A stretch of DNA of 64,000 nucleotides from Diplonema papillatum (lineage: Eukaryota > Euglenozoa > Diplonemea > Diplonemida > Diplonemidae): positions 1-64,000 of the forward strand of contig JAPJBO010000544.1 of NCBI GenBank assembly GCA_030068145.1. The letters are read 5' to 3'. The notes below the pieces were generated by a model. That model was not told where the DNA came from. It ran no database searches and was given only the letters and a program-made list of their open reading frames with translations. Shown piece after piece: positions 35,802 to 46,165 of this stretch; position 1 is the stretch's first letter; each line of letters starts with the position of its first letter. A program made the translations under genes and the position numbers.

Positions 35802-36377
35802 TCAGTGGCTGCAAATGGAAACGGTTCGACCGTCATGTGTGGTAAGAGTTGCTTGTTTGGAAGGGTATTTCTCAGGAATTTCCAATACATGGATGCAAAG
35901 GTCTTGGTGCCAACAAAAGTAGGCAATAAGGAGATCATCAGCTGGAACCCCAGGTGATCGCATGGCACCCCTCCAAGTGGAAAGCCTGTCTTCATATGAC
36001 AGCTGGTCCCAGGGATCCTGGGGAAGGGGGTCGTCCACAAGAAACAGTGGTGAGTCCAGGCCCTTGACTTTGTCGAGGCTGAGAACAACATCCGGAACTT
36101 CCAGCTGTGCAGACTGCTGCCGGAGCTCTTTAGGGGTTGTGCCCGGACAAAAGAAGAAGCTGTTGCCGTCAAGGTCCACGTCTGAAACCCAGAAGTCGGA
36201 TCTTCCCATGTACTCTTTGACACTTATCTCAATGCTCTCACTCCAGTCTTTGTCTTCTGCTTCTTCTTCCTCTTCCCCCCATCTGAAAAACTCATCATCA
36301 TCTTCTTCTTCTTCGTCTGCGCGGCCAAATCGGGCATACGGGCTACTTTGGCCACAGACCAGATGCTCACATTGCAT
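35802..36377 (-). CDS. Acidic open frame of unknown function (191 aa), possibly repeat-borne
   Basis: The frame has biased but non-repetitive composition: an N-terminal run of Glu/Asp (EEEEEDDDEFFRWGEEEEEA-like), then a mixed segment with FLVDDPLPQDPWDQL and LLIAYFCWHQDLCIHVLEIP. Its 3' end runs into an R1 fragment (35760-35820), and a B copy lies beyond. It therefore probably belongs to a mobile element rather than a host gene. I do not recognise a domain; the resemblance of its last third to OTU-like proteins in Helitrons is too weak to claim. No clear promoter or splice sites were identified. Confidence 0.35.
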   Translation of the reverse strand: MQCEHLVCGQSSPYARFGRADEEEEDDDEFFRWGEEEEEAEDKDWSESIEISVKEYMGRSDFWVSDVDLDGNSFFFCPGTTPKELRQQSAQLEVPDVVLSLDKVKGLDSPLFLVDDPLPQDPWDQLSYEDRLSTWRGAMRSPGVPADDLLIAYFCWHQDLCIHVLEIPEKYPSKQATLTTHDGRTVSICSH

Positions 36378-36715
36378 GTCGCGGAGCCGGTTTTGCTTGA
36401 GAAAGCATTCTTAAGGGGGGGGGGGACCCCTGACTCCCTGTGAACAATTTCTGGGTTCCGCTTGTCAGACATAACAGAAACAGCTGCGCTCTGCATTCGC
36501 ATACGCTCTTCAATTCCTATTTCTGCGAAAACCCCCAACAATCCATAAGACCCTTCGCAAAATACCTTTGTTCGCAATGTTTCGAGACTGGAGGTCCTAT
36601 GAACATGCAATGTGAATAGCCTCTATTCGAGCCAACCCCACTTTTAAAAGTGTATTGTTTTTGAACTAGATAATAGCGCGGAGCTGGCTTTTTCTCCCCC
36701 TGGGAAAATGTATAT

Positions 36716-36785
36716 GGGTGGCAGAGTGAGCGGGTGTCGGCCTTCAGGCCGGTGTGTCCGGGTTCAAACCCCGCCCATGACACTT
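36716..36785 (+). tRNA. tRNA-like sequence with A and B boxes (not a standard tRNA)
   Basis: Contains TGGCAGAGTGAGCGGG (A-box-like) and GGTTCAAACCC (B-box match) at tRNA-like spacing, and ATGGGTG can pair with CGCCCAT at the ends. The anticodon arm folds as CGGCC-TTCA-GGCCG, with a 4-base loop instead of seven, so it is more likely a tRNA relic or a SINE head than a functional tRNA. Confidence 0.4.
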
Positions 36786-36954
36786 TTCCGGTCGAAGATT
36801 ATTTCGAGGTTTGCTGTCGTTTCGGGGCCTGATGTGCCCGAAATTTGCGTTTTTTGCGGAGTTTCTCAGCCCCCCGGAGAAATACCGGAGGGGGGGGCGG
36901 CGGGAAAAGGCTGCCCCAGGGCGGCCCCCCCCCGTGCTGGGCCCCGGGTACGAG

Positions 36955-37540
36955 GCCAAACTTTACACCCGAACTTAGCTTCGCCCGGACTTTGTTTCGC
37001 CCGAACTTAGCTTCACCCGAGCTTTGCTTCGCCCGAACTTTGCTTCACCTAACTTTGCTCACCCGAACTTTGTTTCGCCCGAACTTTGTTTCGCCCGAAC
37101 TTTGTTTCGCCCGAACTTAGCTTCACCAGAACTTTGCTTCACCCGAACTTAGCTTCGCCCGAACTTTGCTTCACCAGAACTTCTTCGCCCGAACTTTGCT
37201 TCACCCGAACTTAGCTTCGCCCGAACTTTGCTTCGCCCGAACTTAGCTTCGCCCGAACTTTGCTTCACCCGAACTTAGCTTCGCCCGAACTTTGTTTCGC
37301 CCGAACTTAGCTTCACCAGAACTTTGCTTCACGAACTTTGCTTCACCCAGAACTTAGCTTCGCCCGGACTTTGTTTCGCCCGAACTTAGCTTCACCTTCG
37401 CCCGAACTTTGCTTCACCAGAACTTTGCTCACCCGAACTTAGCTTCGCCCGAACTTTGCTTCGCCGCCCGAACTTTGCTTCACCAGAACTTAGCATTTCC
37501 CGAACTTAGCTTCGCCCGAACTTTGCTGTTCCCCGAACTT
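36955..37540. repeat. GAACTTTGCTTCGCCC / GAACTTAGCTTCACCC minisatellite
   Basis: Some forty degenerate 13-17-base units ending where the Helitron helicase remnant begins. Confidence 0.93.
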
Positions 37541-38660
37541 TAACTGCTGCCTCCAGTCTCGCCACGCGCCGGCCTTAGCCGAGCGCACGTACTTTGGGCA
37601 TAGAAGCTTCCACCGGCAGGGTTTCTGGTAAGAGAAACCTTCAAGCCAGAAGCTTTTGTGCAACGACTCGCCCCAACATAGAACTGGCCATGGGAAAAAC
37701 ACTGGCCATGGGATAGATCAATCCCTACCTTTTCCAGGGTCTGGCCCTGGGACTTGTTCACAGTGCAAGCGAATAACACTGCAAGAGGAAACTGGATTCT
37801 CTGCATCCGGAAACCGATGCCATCCTCGTTTAGGTCGTTTTTCATCCGAGGGATGTTGTGACATACTCACCCGCATGCTTTGAATCACCAACTATTTGCC
37901 CACCAATGTTTAGTGCTGCAATTGTCTTCACCAATAAGCGAGTGCCCGAGTGCCATTGCAAAGGCCTTCGCTTGGGTTGATGTTTTCCAGAAGCATCACA
38001 ACTGCACCCACCTTTATGGAAAGAGTGTGTTCAGGAACGCCAGTGTGCCACTGGATGTTCATAACCTCTTGCTCTACTACCTCCTCGCCTACACAGTCAT
38101 CATGCATATGTCTTTTCCAATCAGGGTCACAGCCTCCCCAGGAAGCATGTCCAGACACTGCTGGTTCATCTCCTTTTGGGCTGTGTTTGTTGGGGCGAGG
38201 ATCATACCATTACCCACAATTCCCTGTTTGAGATCTGGAAAAACATGAGCAATAAGATCGTGCGGGGTGTAGGCGTCCCCATCTTTTTTCCCCCAACCCA
38301 GTGGGAAGGTGGATGTCAGAGGAACCCTTTACATCGCACTTCCGTCACCAACAACCGAAAGCCAGTTTGCAAAATTCTGGTCACTTACAGTCTCACTGCG
38401 GGAATGCTGCTGCGCAGTCGTCAAGCCACCCAAGAACCAGGGTGGTATCGTTGGACGGGAAGAAAATTATTTCCGTAAGTCCCCTGGACGGGTATTTTCA
38501 TCTTGCCCCTACGCAATGTAAGTGATAGGTTTACCCTGGACGGTTTGATTCCTCGTCGTTCTTTCTTGCAGTCATGTCACCAAGAAGTATCCCGCAGACT
38601 TTACGTCAGCGAACACAAAAGGCGCAGACAGACCAGTAAGCAGAATTCCCCTTTGTCGCA

Positions 38661-39182
38661 TGCATTCTGTTAATGAAAGCGGCTCCATGATGGGGAACAG
38701 TGGGGACATGAGAATGCATGCATTCTGTTAATGAAAGCGGCTCCATGATGGGGAACAGTGGGGACATGAGAATGCATGCATTCTGTTAATGAAAGCGGCT
38801 CCATGATGGGGAACAGTGGGGACATGAGAATGCATGCATTCTGTTAATGAAAGCGGCTCCATGATGGGGAACAGTGGGGACATGAGAATGCATGCATTCT
38901 GTTAATGAAAGCGGCTCCATGATGGGGAACAGTGGGGACATGAGAATGCATGCATTCTGTTAATGAAAGCGGCTCCATGATGGGGAACAGTGGGGACATG
39001 AGAATGCATGCATTCTGTTAATGAAAGCGGCTCCATGATGGGGAACAGTGGGGACATGAGAATGCATGCATTCTGTTAATGAAAGCGGCTCCATGATGGG
39101 GAACAGTGGGGACATGAGAATGCATGCATTCTGTTAATGAAAGCGGCTCCATGATGGGGAACAGTGGGGACATGAGAATGCA
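38661..39182. repeat. Nine perfect or near-perfect 58-bp tandem repeats inside the Helitron helicase
   Basis: TGCATTCTGTTAATGAAAGC begins at 38661, 38719, 38777, 38835, 38893, 38951, 39009, 39067 and 39125. Each unit is a copy of helicase coding sequence (VPHHGAAFINRMHA-type). Since 58 is not a multiple of three, the frame changes each unit. The copies look identical, so the expansion is young. Confidence 0.97.
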
Positions 39183-40554
39183 CTGTGCCACACTTTCTCG
39201 CTCCCCCCCTTTGGCCACTGGGAGGATCTGTTTGAAATCCCCCCCAAACACCACTGTGCAGCCTCCAAATACATCATCTGACCCTCGTACCTCCCGGAAC
39301 GTTCTTTCCAAGGCTTCTATCAGCCATTTGTTGGACATAACTATTTCGTCCCAAATTAAAAGATCAGTTCTCCTGATCAAAATCTCGTGCTCCGGGGTCA
39401 TGGCTACCAGCCCTTGCTGGTCAGAAGGGTCATACTTTAGTGGTAAGCGGTTGTGGGCTGTCCTGCCCCCCCTGAGGTTCATAGTCGCTATTCCGGATGA
39501 TGCAACAGCAATGGCTATCGGTCGGGTTGCTTCTGTTGCTGGGGTTTCTTCCATGCCCCTGTGGCTTCTGGCCCAGGAAAGGACAGCATCATACAAGAAG
39601 GTCTTTCCTGTTCCAGCACTCCCGTGAAGGAGGAACATTTTCCCTCACCAGAAGCAACAGACCACTGAATCTTCTTCAGTGCCTCCCGTTGTTCTCTGTT
39701 AAGGAGAGGTTCTTTTGTGTACCTCTCCCACTCTTCAATTTCATTGAAATAAAGAGCGTCGTGCACCATCCAGTTGTCTGCCTGTGGTGCCCCGCCTCTC
39801 TTTGTGGATCTCCACTTTGGGTCTGGGTTCGGGAGACCGAACTCAGCCAAAGTCTTTCCATTGAGGTTTCTCATTAAGCCCTGCATGTCCCAGAGGGCCT
39901 CTTGATACTCTTCTTCTGTCGGGTCTCTCTGGACCCGGTTTCTCTCATGCCTCTCTGGTGCCCGGCAACAGAAGGCAACCAAGTTGTTTGTAAAGATACT
40001 TGTTGTTTGTTGTTTGGAAACAGGAAAACAGTCTAAGAGGACACAAAGGGTGTGTCTTAGGCATTTGGCGGAGAGGGTGGTCAAAAGGGCTTCGTTCATG
40101 GTTTTTTCAACAAGGTCCCAGCTCGTGTCCCTTGAAAAGGTACTTGAACAGTTATTTATGACCTTTGGGGATCCCACTGGCTCCAAGTTCTGGTGGGACC
40201 GGAACTGCATGAGCATGTAGATATTGTGGGCAACCACGTATCTGTTGTCACGGACAGAGTATGGCACTGCATTCGGATCACCCGACTTCTCCCTGATTAT
40301 TTTGTACTCATCTTCTGTTCGAGTACGTCTGGTGGCTTGCAACCGAAGAATCATCACAAAATGCCTTGGGGAAATGGCTTTTACACCTTGGGTGCCCATC
40401 CTTTCCCTTTATTGGGAAAAATAAATTCCCTCTGGTGGAAATGGCTTGAGGAGCGTGACGATAAATTTCGTTTATTTTTTGACAGGATTCCGTTGTGTTT
40501 ACACAGGCCGGACAAATAAACGAATTTATTTTTTCCGATCTCGGAATTTATTTT

Positions 40555-40653
40555 GCGCCGCCAGCTATTTTCAGTCGAAACAAATAAATGAAATTTATTG
40601 TCCCTAGGGAAATAAATTCGTTTATTTTTCCGACTGAAAATAGCTGGCGGCGC
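40555..40653. mobile_element. Foldback element with perfect 23-bp arms
   Basis: Arms at 40555-40577 (GCGCCGCCAGCTATTTTCAG...) and 40631-40653 are exact inverted copies around an AT-rich 53-base centre. It interrupts the Helitron. Confidence 0.8.
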
Positions 40654-40981
40654 AGAATAAGGTCGTAGGAGGGTAGAGACCCCTCGCAAAATTTTTTTTC
40701 TCCCTGTGGTGAGTGAAATCGCGTGTTTTGAGCTCGTTTTGAGTCTAATTCATCCTTTCTGATCCATATCAAGACCTCGCAGAAAGAAAACCGCAGCACT
40801 TGTCCGCAGCGCTCATCCAACAGTCCTACCCAGCACGACAGCACCTGTGCAGTCCTTATGCAAGCGCCCATGCAAGCTTACACAACGTTCTGCCGTGCAC
40901 ATTTGCTACGCAACGTTCTGCTAACTGCAAAGCAGTGTGGTTTTCTTTCCATCCTCGGGAATTTAGTTTTCCCAATAAAAT

Positions 40982-41175
40982 CATTTATTCGGCAATAATT
41001 TCCGCCAATTTTGCCTCGGTGTCGGTTTTAGTCCTCGGGAGGCCTCGGGGGGGTTTGCAACCCCTCGCCACTCGCTCCGCTCGTGGCTCGGGGTTGCAAA
41101 CCCCCCTCGGGCCTCCCTCGGGACTAAAACCGACACCTCGGCAAAATAAACGGAAATTATCTTGCCGAATAAATG
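40982..41175. mobile_element. Foldback MITE with long arms
   Basis: Ends CATTTATTCGGCAA and TTGCCGAATAAATG are inverted. Pairing continues inward through AATTTCCG, GGTGTCGGTTTTAGTCC, and GGGGTTTGCAACCCC opposite GGGGTTGCAAACCCC, giving arms of about 80 bases with few mismatches. It interrupts the Helitron between the Rep and linker segments. Confidence 0.85.
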
Positions 41176-41408
41176 CTTATTATTTTGCAGACAGAAATTC
41201 GTATATCTTCACACCGAACATGCATGCAATGCTCAGAAATTGCCTCGTAGAGGTCTGCCTGGATTTCTGGGTCTGGGAGCTGGGCGTTCACAACCTGATC
41301 CAGTATGGCTGGGTTCTTGGGCTTGTCTTTTTCTTCAACCCACACCAGCATATGGAAGTGGGGTAGGCCCCTCTTCTGCCACTTGTTTCCAACCACGCAT
41401 ACCATTCC

Positions 41409-41640
41409 CAGCGGCTTGCGCCCCCGCATCCGGATCCCAGCGCCCGCCACGCACCCGGTGCTGGGCCGGGGCGGCGCCTGGATCCCGCCGTCGGTCAGCG
41501 CCGTTCTAAACTTCTCCAACCGCGTGCACGGCCACCTACTCAGCACTCGTCGAGGCGGCAACTCTTCTTCCGGCCACCGGAGAGACATCGTGACGTTCGG
41601 TGCCCCCTTCTTTTTCTCCGGCTGCGGAAAAAGGCTTGAG
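41409..41640 (-). repeat. Repeat R1, copy 3, joined to the Helitron Rep segment
   Basis: MSLRWPEEELPPRRV ... GAGIRMRGRK reads in frame into PLGMVCVVGNKWQKRGLPHF. In copies 1 and 2 the same R1 point continues differently (GGTVAKQPLNRR), so one of the junctions is chimeric. Confidence 0.75.
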
Positions 41641-41649
41641 TGAGCAGCC

Positions 41650-42235
41650 TGTTTTTTTTAGAGCTAAAGTTCACACAATTGAACCTATGTTTTATGACGT
41701 ACTCCCATTCTCCCAAACAGGTTCCTGCCAAATGGTTTTACTTCCTTTAACTGGGTTGGCAGGGCGTTGGGACGCGAGCCGTCAGGCGAGGCGGCCACGT
41801 ACGCGGCGTTCTGCGCGCTGCTACGTTTGGCAAACTGCTTGGTGACCCGTGTTTTTGGTGCACACTTTCGTTACGGGTTATGGCTAGCCATGTCCGGGAC
41901 TGTTTGTGACCGACTGTTTTTGAGGGAAAGTTCGTTTGAGTCAGGGGTCTTTAAAAGTTTGGGGGTTGGAGCGGAAACCCTGGTGTCAGCCAAAACCCCG
42001 GTGTGCGGTCAAAATACTCGAGGGACTGCCTTGTGCTCATTTCGAAGGAGGCTAGAGGGGGAGAAAACAATACAACTACAAAGTGGGTCTTTTTTGTTGA
42101 ACGCTTACGCCCGCCACTAAACCCAGGGTTACCTGTGTTTCGTGTGGGCTACAGCACATTTACCTCCTTTGATCTATCGCAACTGGCAGTCTCCTCAAGC
42201 ATTTCCTACAAAGCAGGTGCTTATACAAAAAAAAA
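41650..42235 (+). repeat. B copies and repeat J
   Basis: 41655 and 41925 carry B sequence (GTTATGGCTAGCCATGTCC at about 41876). 42038-42235 is repeat J (GTTGAACGCTTACGCCCGCC ... AAAGCAGGTGCTTATAC plus an A run). J recurs at 47312-47645, 51995-52100 and inverted at 62460-62690. The site AGCAGGTGCTTATAC is the empty counterpart of the MITE insertion at 47451. Confidence 0.8.
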
Positions 42236-42836
42236 AAAAAATATCCAACACTTGGGCAGCAGGGATGCCTTGGGACGAAAATCTACGCTCTAAACCGGGG
42301 TATTGGGGAGTCACACGGCATTCAGCGGTGAGTCACCAGCTCCAGTTGTCGTCCTTAATGCTTTCCAAGAAGCTTGCAGCGTCCGGTCCCAACTTCTTGG
42401 TTACGCATCCTGCAGATGCGATGTAACCGCAAGAAGCACACCTCGACGAGGTGTCCGGCCTGTGTGCAATGCTGCACGTCGCGAATATGCATTCGCTCTC
42501 CGCTTCATCGTAATCCTCCCCGCGGGGGAGTTTCACGACGGGGATAGCACCCCATTCGACTTCTCCCTCGAGGATGTCAGTCCGAGCTAGTGCCATTTTT
42601 TTGTTTGTACGTGCCGGGGGAGGATTAGCCTGTTAGTGAGTGATAGTGAGTGAATATGATCGGTAGGCTAATCTTCTCCCAAACACGCTGCCAGCGTTCT
42701 CTTTCGTGTTTACAATTAATTGTTATTACGAAAAAAAAATATCCAACACTTGGGCAGCAGGGATGCCTTGGGACGAAAATCTACGCTCTAAACCGGGGTA
42801 TTGGGGAGTCACACGGCATTCAGCGGTGAGTCACCC
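42236..42836 (-). repeat. Tandem dimer of the E-unit
   Basis: Block AATATCCAACACTTGGGCAG ... GCGGTGAGTCACC occurs at 42239-42344 and again at 42738-42836. Between them lie the 87-aa frame (42333-42596) and repeat E (42602-42738). This reads as one complete unit followed by the start of another. Confidence 0.75.
42333..42596 (-). CDS. Small repeat-encoded protein, 87 aa, with CxxC motif
   Basis: ATG start (MALARTDILEGEVEWGAIP) lies five bases after the end of repeat E. The sequence is non-repetitive with a Cys cluster: ECIFATC, then SRCASCGYIASAGC, which could bind zinc. A decayed relative on the plus strand at 45029-45180 shows ALTRTDILEDEAYWGTVP and EFDYGEFDCVFASRIIAHK in two frames. It too is preceded by repeat E, so leader and frame travel together. 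The protein family is not recognised. It is probably the 5' coding exon or whole product of a mobile element; the stop falls inside the duplicated block. Confidence 0.5.
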   Translation of the reverse strand: MALARTDILEGEVEWGAIPVVKLPRGEDYDEAESECIFATCSIAHRPDTSSRCASCGYIASAGCVTKKLGPDAASFLESIKDDNWSW

Positions 42837-42839
42837 CCA

Positions 42840-43385
42840 CCCCTACTGTAGCCCCGACCCGCACAGTAGGCTGTGTTGCGCTTCGAGTGGGGAGACCTGC
42901 CCGCGCAGCGATATATTTTGTGGTGGAGCCACCTTTTGGCTTCTGCGTGCGTGTGCCGCCTCTGGTGCACACCAGGATTGAACCAGCGTTAAACTCCGGA
43001 ACACCGACTCAGCAACTCTTCTTGTGGCGGTTTTGTATGTCTTAAAGGTGCCTTGCGCCGCAGGCGCGGAAACTTTTAAAGGTCGCACTTACGGATCAAA
43101 GCAGATGGGCGGTAGGGTGGCTCGTCACAACTAGGTTGGCTGACATGTCAAGTAAACCTGCGCCGCAGGCGCGAAAATTGTGACGGTCGCGCTTACAGCT
43201 AAACAGATGGACGGAAACACGTTGGCTGTTCACCGGCTGCAGCAGGTTTTCGTCCTGCACAACGCCCCTGCATTGCCTGCCACGGTGGAACATTGTGAAC
43301 AGAATGCGTAAATAATGTGATAGTCCCATTCCTCAGCCAAAGTACCTGCGCCGCAGGCGCGGAAATTTTTTGGCGCATTTTCTGG
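42840..43385. repeat. Unrecognised sequence with three GCGCCGCAGGCGC palindromes
   Basis: GCGCCGCAGGCGCG occurs near 43048, 43163 and 43349, each followed by A/T-rich sequence. Around the first two, AAGGTCGCACTTAC and ACGGTCGCGCTTAC show that a roughly 110-base unit is repeated. Confidence 0.6.
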
Positions 43386-43389
43386 CCAG

Positions 43390-43835
43390 CCACCTAATTA
43401 CGAAGATCGCAAAACAGTTTTCCATGAAAGAAATTTCCGCCGGTGGTTTCTGATATAGAAGATTTCCATCAGGTTTCTGCCACGAGAAATTTCCACCAAT
43501 GGGTTCCGTTGCAAAATATTTCCACCAATAATTTCTGTTAGAAAAGTTTTCCGCCATGAATCAAATTTCCGCCGGTGGTTTCTGCCATGAGAAAATTTCC
43601 ATCAGTTTTCTGTCGTGAGAGAAATTTCCACCAACAGTTTCCCACGAAAGAAATTTCCGACAGTAGTTTCCACGAGAACACTTCCATCAGGTTTCCGCCA
43701 CGAGAGAAATTTCCGCCAGTAGTTTCCGCCACAAGAAAATTTCCATCAGTTTTCTGTCGTGAGATAATTTTCCACCACCAGTTTCCCTTCCCACGAAAGA
43801 AATTTCCGCCAGTTGTTTCCACGAAATTTTTTTCC
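43390..43835. repeat. Minisatellite of AAATTTCCGCCAGTAGTTTC units
   Basis: Twelve or more degenerate units of about 35-46 bases. The apparent minus-strand protein rich in ETTGGNF is a repeat by-product. Confidence 0.92.
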
Positions 43836-43934
43836 AGCCTTCACAGTGACAAAACAGAAATCCGGAATTTTGTTTTCCCCCTATTTTTTTGACACACCGG
43901 GTTTTCCCGGTGCCTGACACCGGGACACCGGGTT

Positions 43935-44010
43935 TTTAAAGTCCCCTGGTTTGAGTGGGTTCCGGGAGTTTGAAGTCTCCGGGCGGCCTTTGTCAACTCT
44001 TCGTCAAATG
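43935..44010 (+). repeat. B-family fragment
   Basis: TTTGAAGTCTCCGGGCGGCC ... CTTCGTCAAATGGG. Confidence 0.65.
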
Positions 44011-44034
44011 GGTTATTGACTCACACACACGCAT

Positions 44035-44660
44035 GTCAGCGTCCTCCTCCTAACCCTCTCTGTCTGGTCGTCTGTCTCTCTTTTTTCTGTCTTCTCTTTT
44101 TCTCTTCTGCGCGTGTGACCACGCGCATCAAACGAGACGGCCGGTCGTTCCAGATCCGAGTAAGCATATTCGTATGCGCTCGATCAAATGGACAAGGTAA
44201 TCGTGCTTCTCACTGGCCCCGATGCACGTCAACGTCTTCCTCCTAACCCTCTCTATCTTTCTTCTGTCTCTCTTCTTCTCTTCTCCGCATGTGACCACGC
44301 GCATCAAATGAGATGGTCGACCGTTCGAGATCCGAGTTAGCATACGTATGCGCTCGATCAAATGGTCGAGGTAATCGTGCTTCTCACTGCCCCCGATCGC
44401 CAGCGTCCTCCTCCTAACCCTCTCTGTCTTTCTTCCGTCTCTCGTTCTCTTTTCTCCGCATGTGACCACGCGCATCAAACGAGACGGTCGACCGTTCCAG
44501 ATCCGAGTTAGCATACGTATGCGCTTGATCAAATGGTCAAGGTAATCGTGCTTCTCACTGCCCCCGATGTACGCCAGCGTCCTCCTCCTAACCCTCTCTG
44601 TCTTTCTTCCGTCTCTCGTTCTCTTTTCTCCGCATGTAACCACGCGCATCAAACGCGAGA
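44035..44660. repeat. About 172-bp tandem repeat, four copies
   Basis: GTCCTCCTCCTAACC-type starts at 44041, 44234, 44405 and 44579 (periods 193, 171, 174). Units contain CGCGCATCAAACGAGACGG and GTAATCGTGCTTCTCACTG. The fourth copy is truncated. Confidence 0.92.
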
Positions 44661-45340
44661 AAAGAGTGCACAGGGTCGCGGCGAGAAACAACAAAGACGT
44701 AATCACGCGGCCAGAACGGGGTTCGGGATCCAGAAGACAAAAAGAAGGAAAAGAAAATGGAGTCTGTATGGATTGATTAGCATTCGCCAGGGGGGGCTCC
44801 GGGGGGACTAGCTGAATCTGGACGGACCGGGCAATGAGTGGCGAGGCTCCCCTTTGCAACCACACGTATGCCGGAGAAAGCCTGTTACACGGGAGCAGAG
44901 TCACGGGTCTACGCATTGTAAACACGAAAGAGAACGCTGGCAGCGTCTTTGGGAGAAGACTAGCCTAACGATCGTATTCACTCACTATCAATCACTAACA
45001 GGCTAATCCTCCCCCGGCACGTACAAACAAAGGCACTTACTCGGACTGATATCCTCGAGGATGAAGCCTACTGGGGCACTGTGCCCTCATTTGCAAGCTA
45101 CCGCGCTGCACGAGTTTGATTACGGGGAGTTTGACTGCGTGTTTGCCTCGCGCATCATCGCACACAAGGTACCGGGAAAAGCCAGCTTCACGGAGCCAAG
45201 CTTCACGTGTTCGGCGGTACTGCAAAGCCACGGGGCCCATGGGACAAGGACCATCGAGTTTCTGCACCAAGCGTCAAAGCGAGGAGTGCCTTGAAGCTTG
45301 AGGGCCGTAGAGACGGTCAACCCACAGGGCAGAGAGAGAG
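44661..45340 (+). repeat. Inverted repeat E, decayed 87-aa relative, and partial repeat C
   Basis: 44920-45028 is repeat E in the orientation opposite to 42602. 45029-45180 is the decayed relative of the 87-aa frame. From 45164 a diverged repeat C starts (GGTACCGGGAAAAGCC ... GTTCGGCGGTACTGC). Confidence 0.65.
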
Positions 45341-45844
45341 AGAGAGCCGAGGATGGTTCAGGGGGGAGTACATTTGCAAGGCTGAAATTTGAAGGAATTG
45401 CCGGAATGACACCACCCAGGCGTGGTGTATGCGGTTTAATTTGACTCGTCATGGGGCGGCACTGCGCTGCTTCGGCTCCGCCCCGGTGTTAACTTTTCCG
45501 TTTTTTTCCTTCCAACAATCATGCATGGGAGGCTGTGTACCTTCCCACAGACTTTGCATTACCTTTTTTAATACAATCATGGGGGCCTTCACGAGGCGAC
45601 ACTGTTGACCGCACCTTAATTGAGTTGCGATCGCCGATCCCCCAACCGCCAGCATCATGTACTTGACGCGACGCGGAACGAAGTGCTGCTTAGCAGCCAA
45701 TGGCATCTTTCCGGCGGAAAGCATCTGGTAAGGGTGCGAAACTGCTCTTGGGAGATGCGAGAAATAAGAATAACGTGCGCCCCCAATTAAAAGTGGCCTT
45801 CAATTCCTATCTGAAAACTAGCAATACTCGGCCGTCAGTCTTTC
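45341..45844. other. No recognisable feature
   Basis: About 500 bases, with a GA run at 45331-45345 and otherwise nothing identifiable. Confidence 0.5.
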
Positions 45845-46165
45845 GGGCGGCGAGAAGACCATGCGGGTACTCGAGACCCAGCTGGTGGACGGGTTCAGTG
45901 GCGAAGCATGGGGGCTGGACGTATTCCCCAGGTACGACGATGTGAGGTGGTTTGCAAGAGCATGCTTGGAATGGATATGCGCTCAACACCGCACTGGTCC
46001 CGTCTGCGCCGTGTTTCGGTCCTTTAAGCCACGGACACAGAAGGCGGACCATCATCAGCGCGGAACCTGAGTGTCTGTGAGTCTGGTATGTCAGGCGGCT
46101 GTTCGAGGCTCGTCACAGCCAGGACCACCCGTGCTACCAGAGCACAAGCGAATCCGTCAAGGGGA
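45845..46165 (+). mobile_element. 3' fragment of a second, related LINE plus repeat I
   Basis: The plus-strand frame at 45861 reads MRVLETQLVDGFSGEAWGLD. The intact LINE's ORF2 has METMGILETQLKASRHAFTGEAWGMDLFP-like sequence at the corresponding place, so this is a 5'-truncated copy of a different LINE family. It continues into repeat I (TCGGTCCTTTAAGCC ... GGCGGCTGTTCG ... GCACAAGCGAATCCGTC), which recurs at 52488-52765; repeat I is therefore probably that LINE's 3' end. Confidence 0.6.

Larger units (their letters stand above)
37540..41408 (-). pseudogene. Decayed Helitron Rep-helicase gene
   Basis: Pieces in gene order on the minus strand. 41408-41215: Rep segment NKWQKRGLPHFHMLVWVEE and QLPDPEIQADLYEAI. 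40399-39640: linker with NRYVVAHNIYMLMQF and the pre-helicase region. 39638-39183: Pif1-type helicase with Walker A HGSAGTGKT, LLIWDEIVM, and GDFKQILPVAKGG. 38158-37928: VGAVVMLLENINP. 37845-37540: TVNKSQGQTLEKVGIDL and YVGASR, motifs V and VI. Helitrons replicate by rolling circle using these domains. The gene is disabled: a frame change near 39640, a 9 x 58-bp expansion at 38661-39182, and foldback insertions at 40555 and 40982 split it into at least five frames. Terminal TC and CTRR ends were not located. Confidence 0.88.

Noticed and set aside
35802-36377. OTU-like domain in the acidic 191-aa frame
   Set aside because: Only a vague resemblance in one stretch; no catalytic Cys/His pair could be placed.
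36716-36785. Functional tRNA-Leu (CAG) gene
   Set aside because: The anticodon arm cannot form a seven-base loop and no long variable arm is present.
43538-43920. Minus-strand frame rich in ETTGGNF
   Set aside because: By-product of the AAATTTCC minisatellite.
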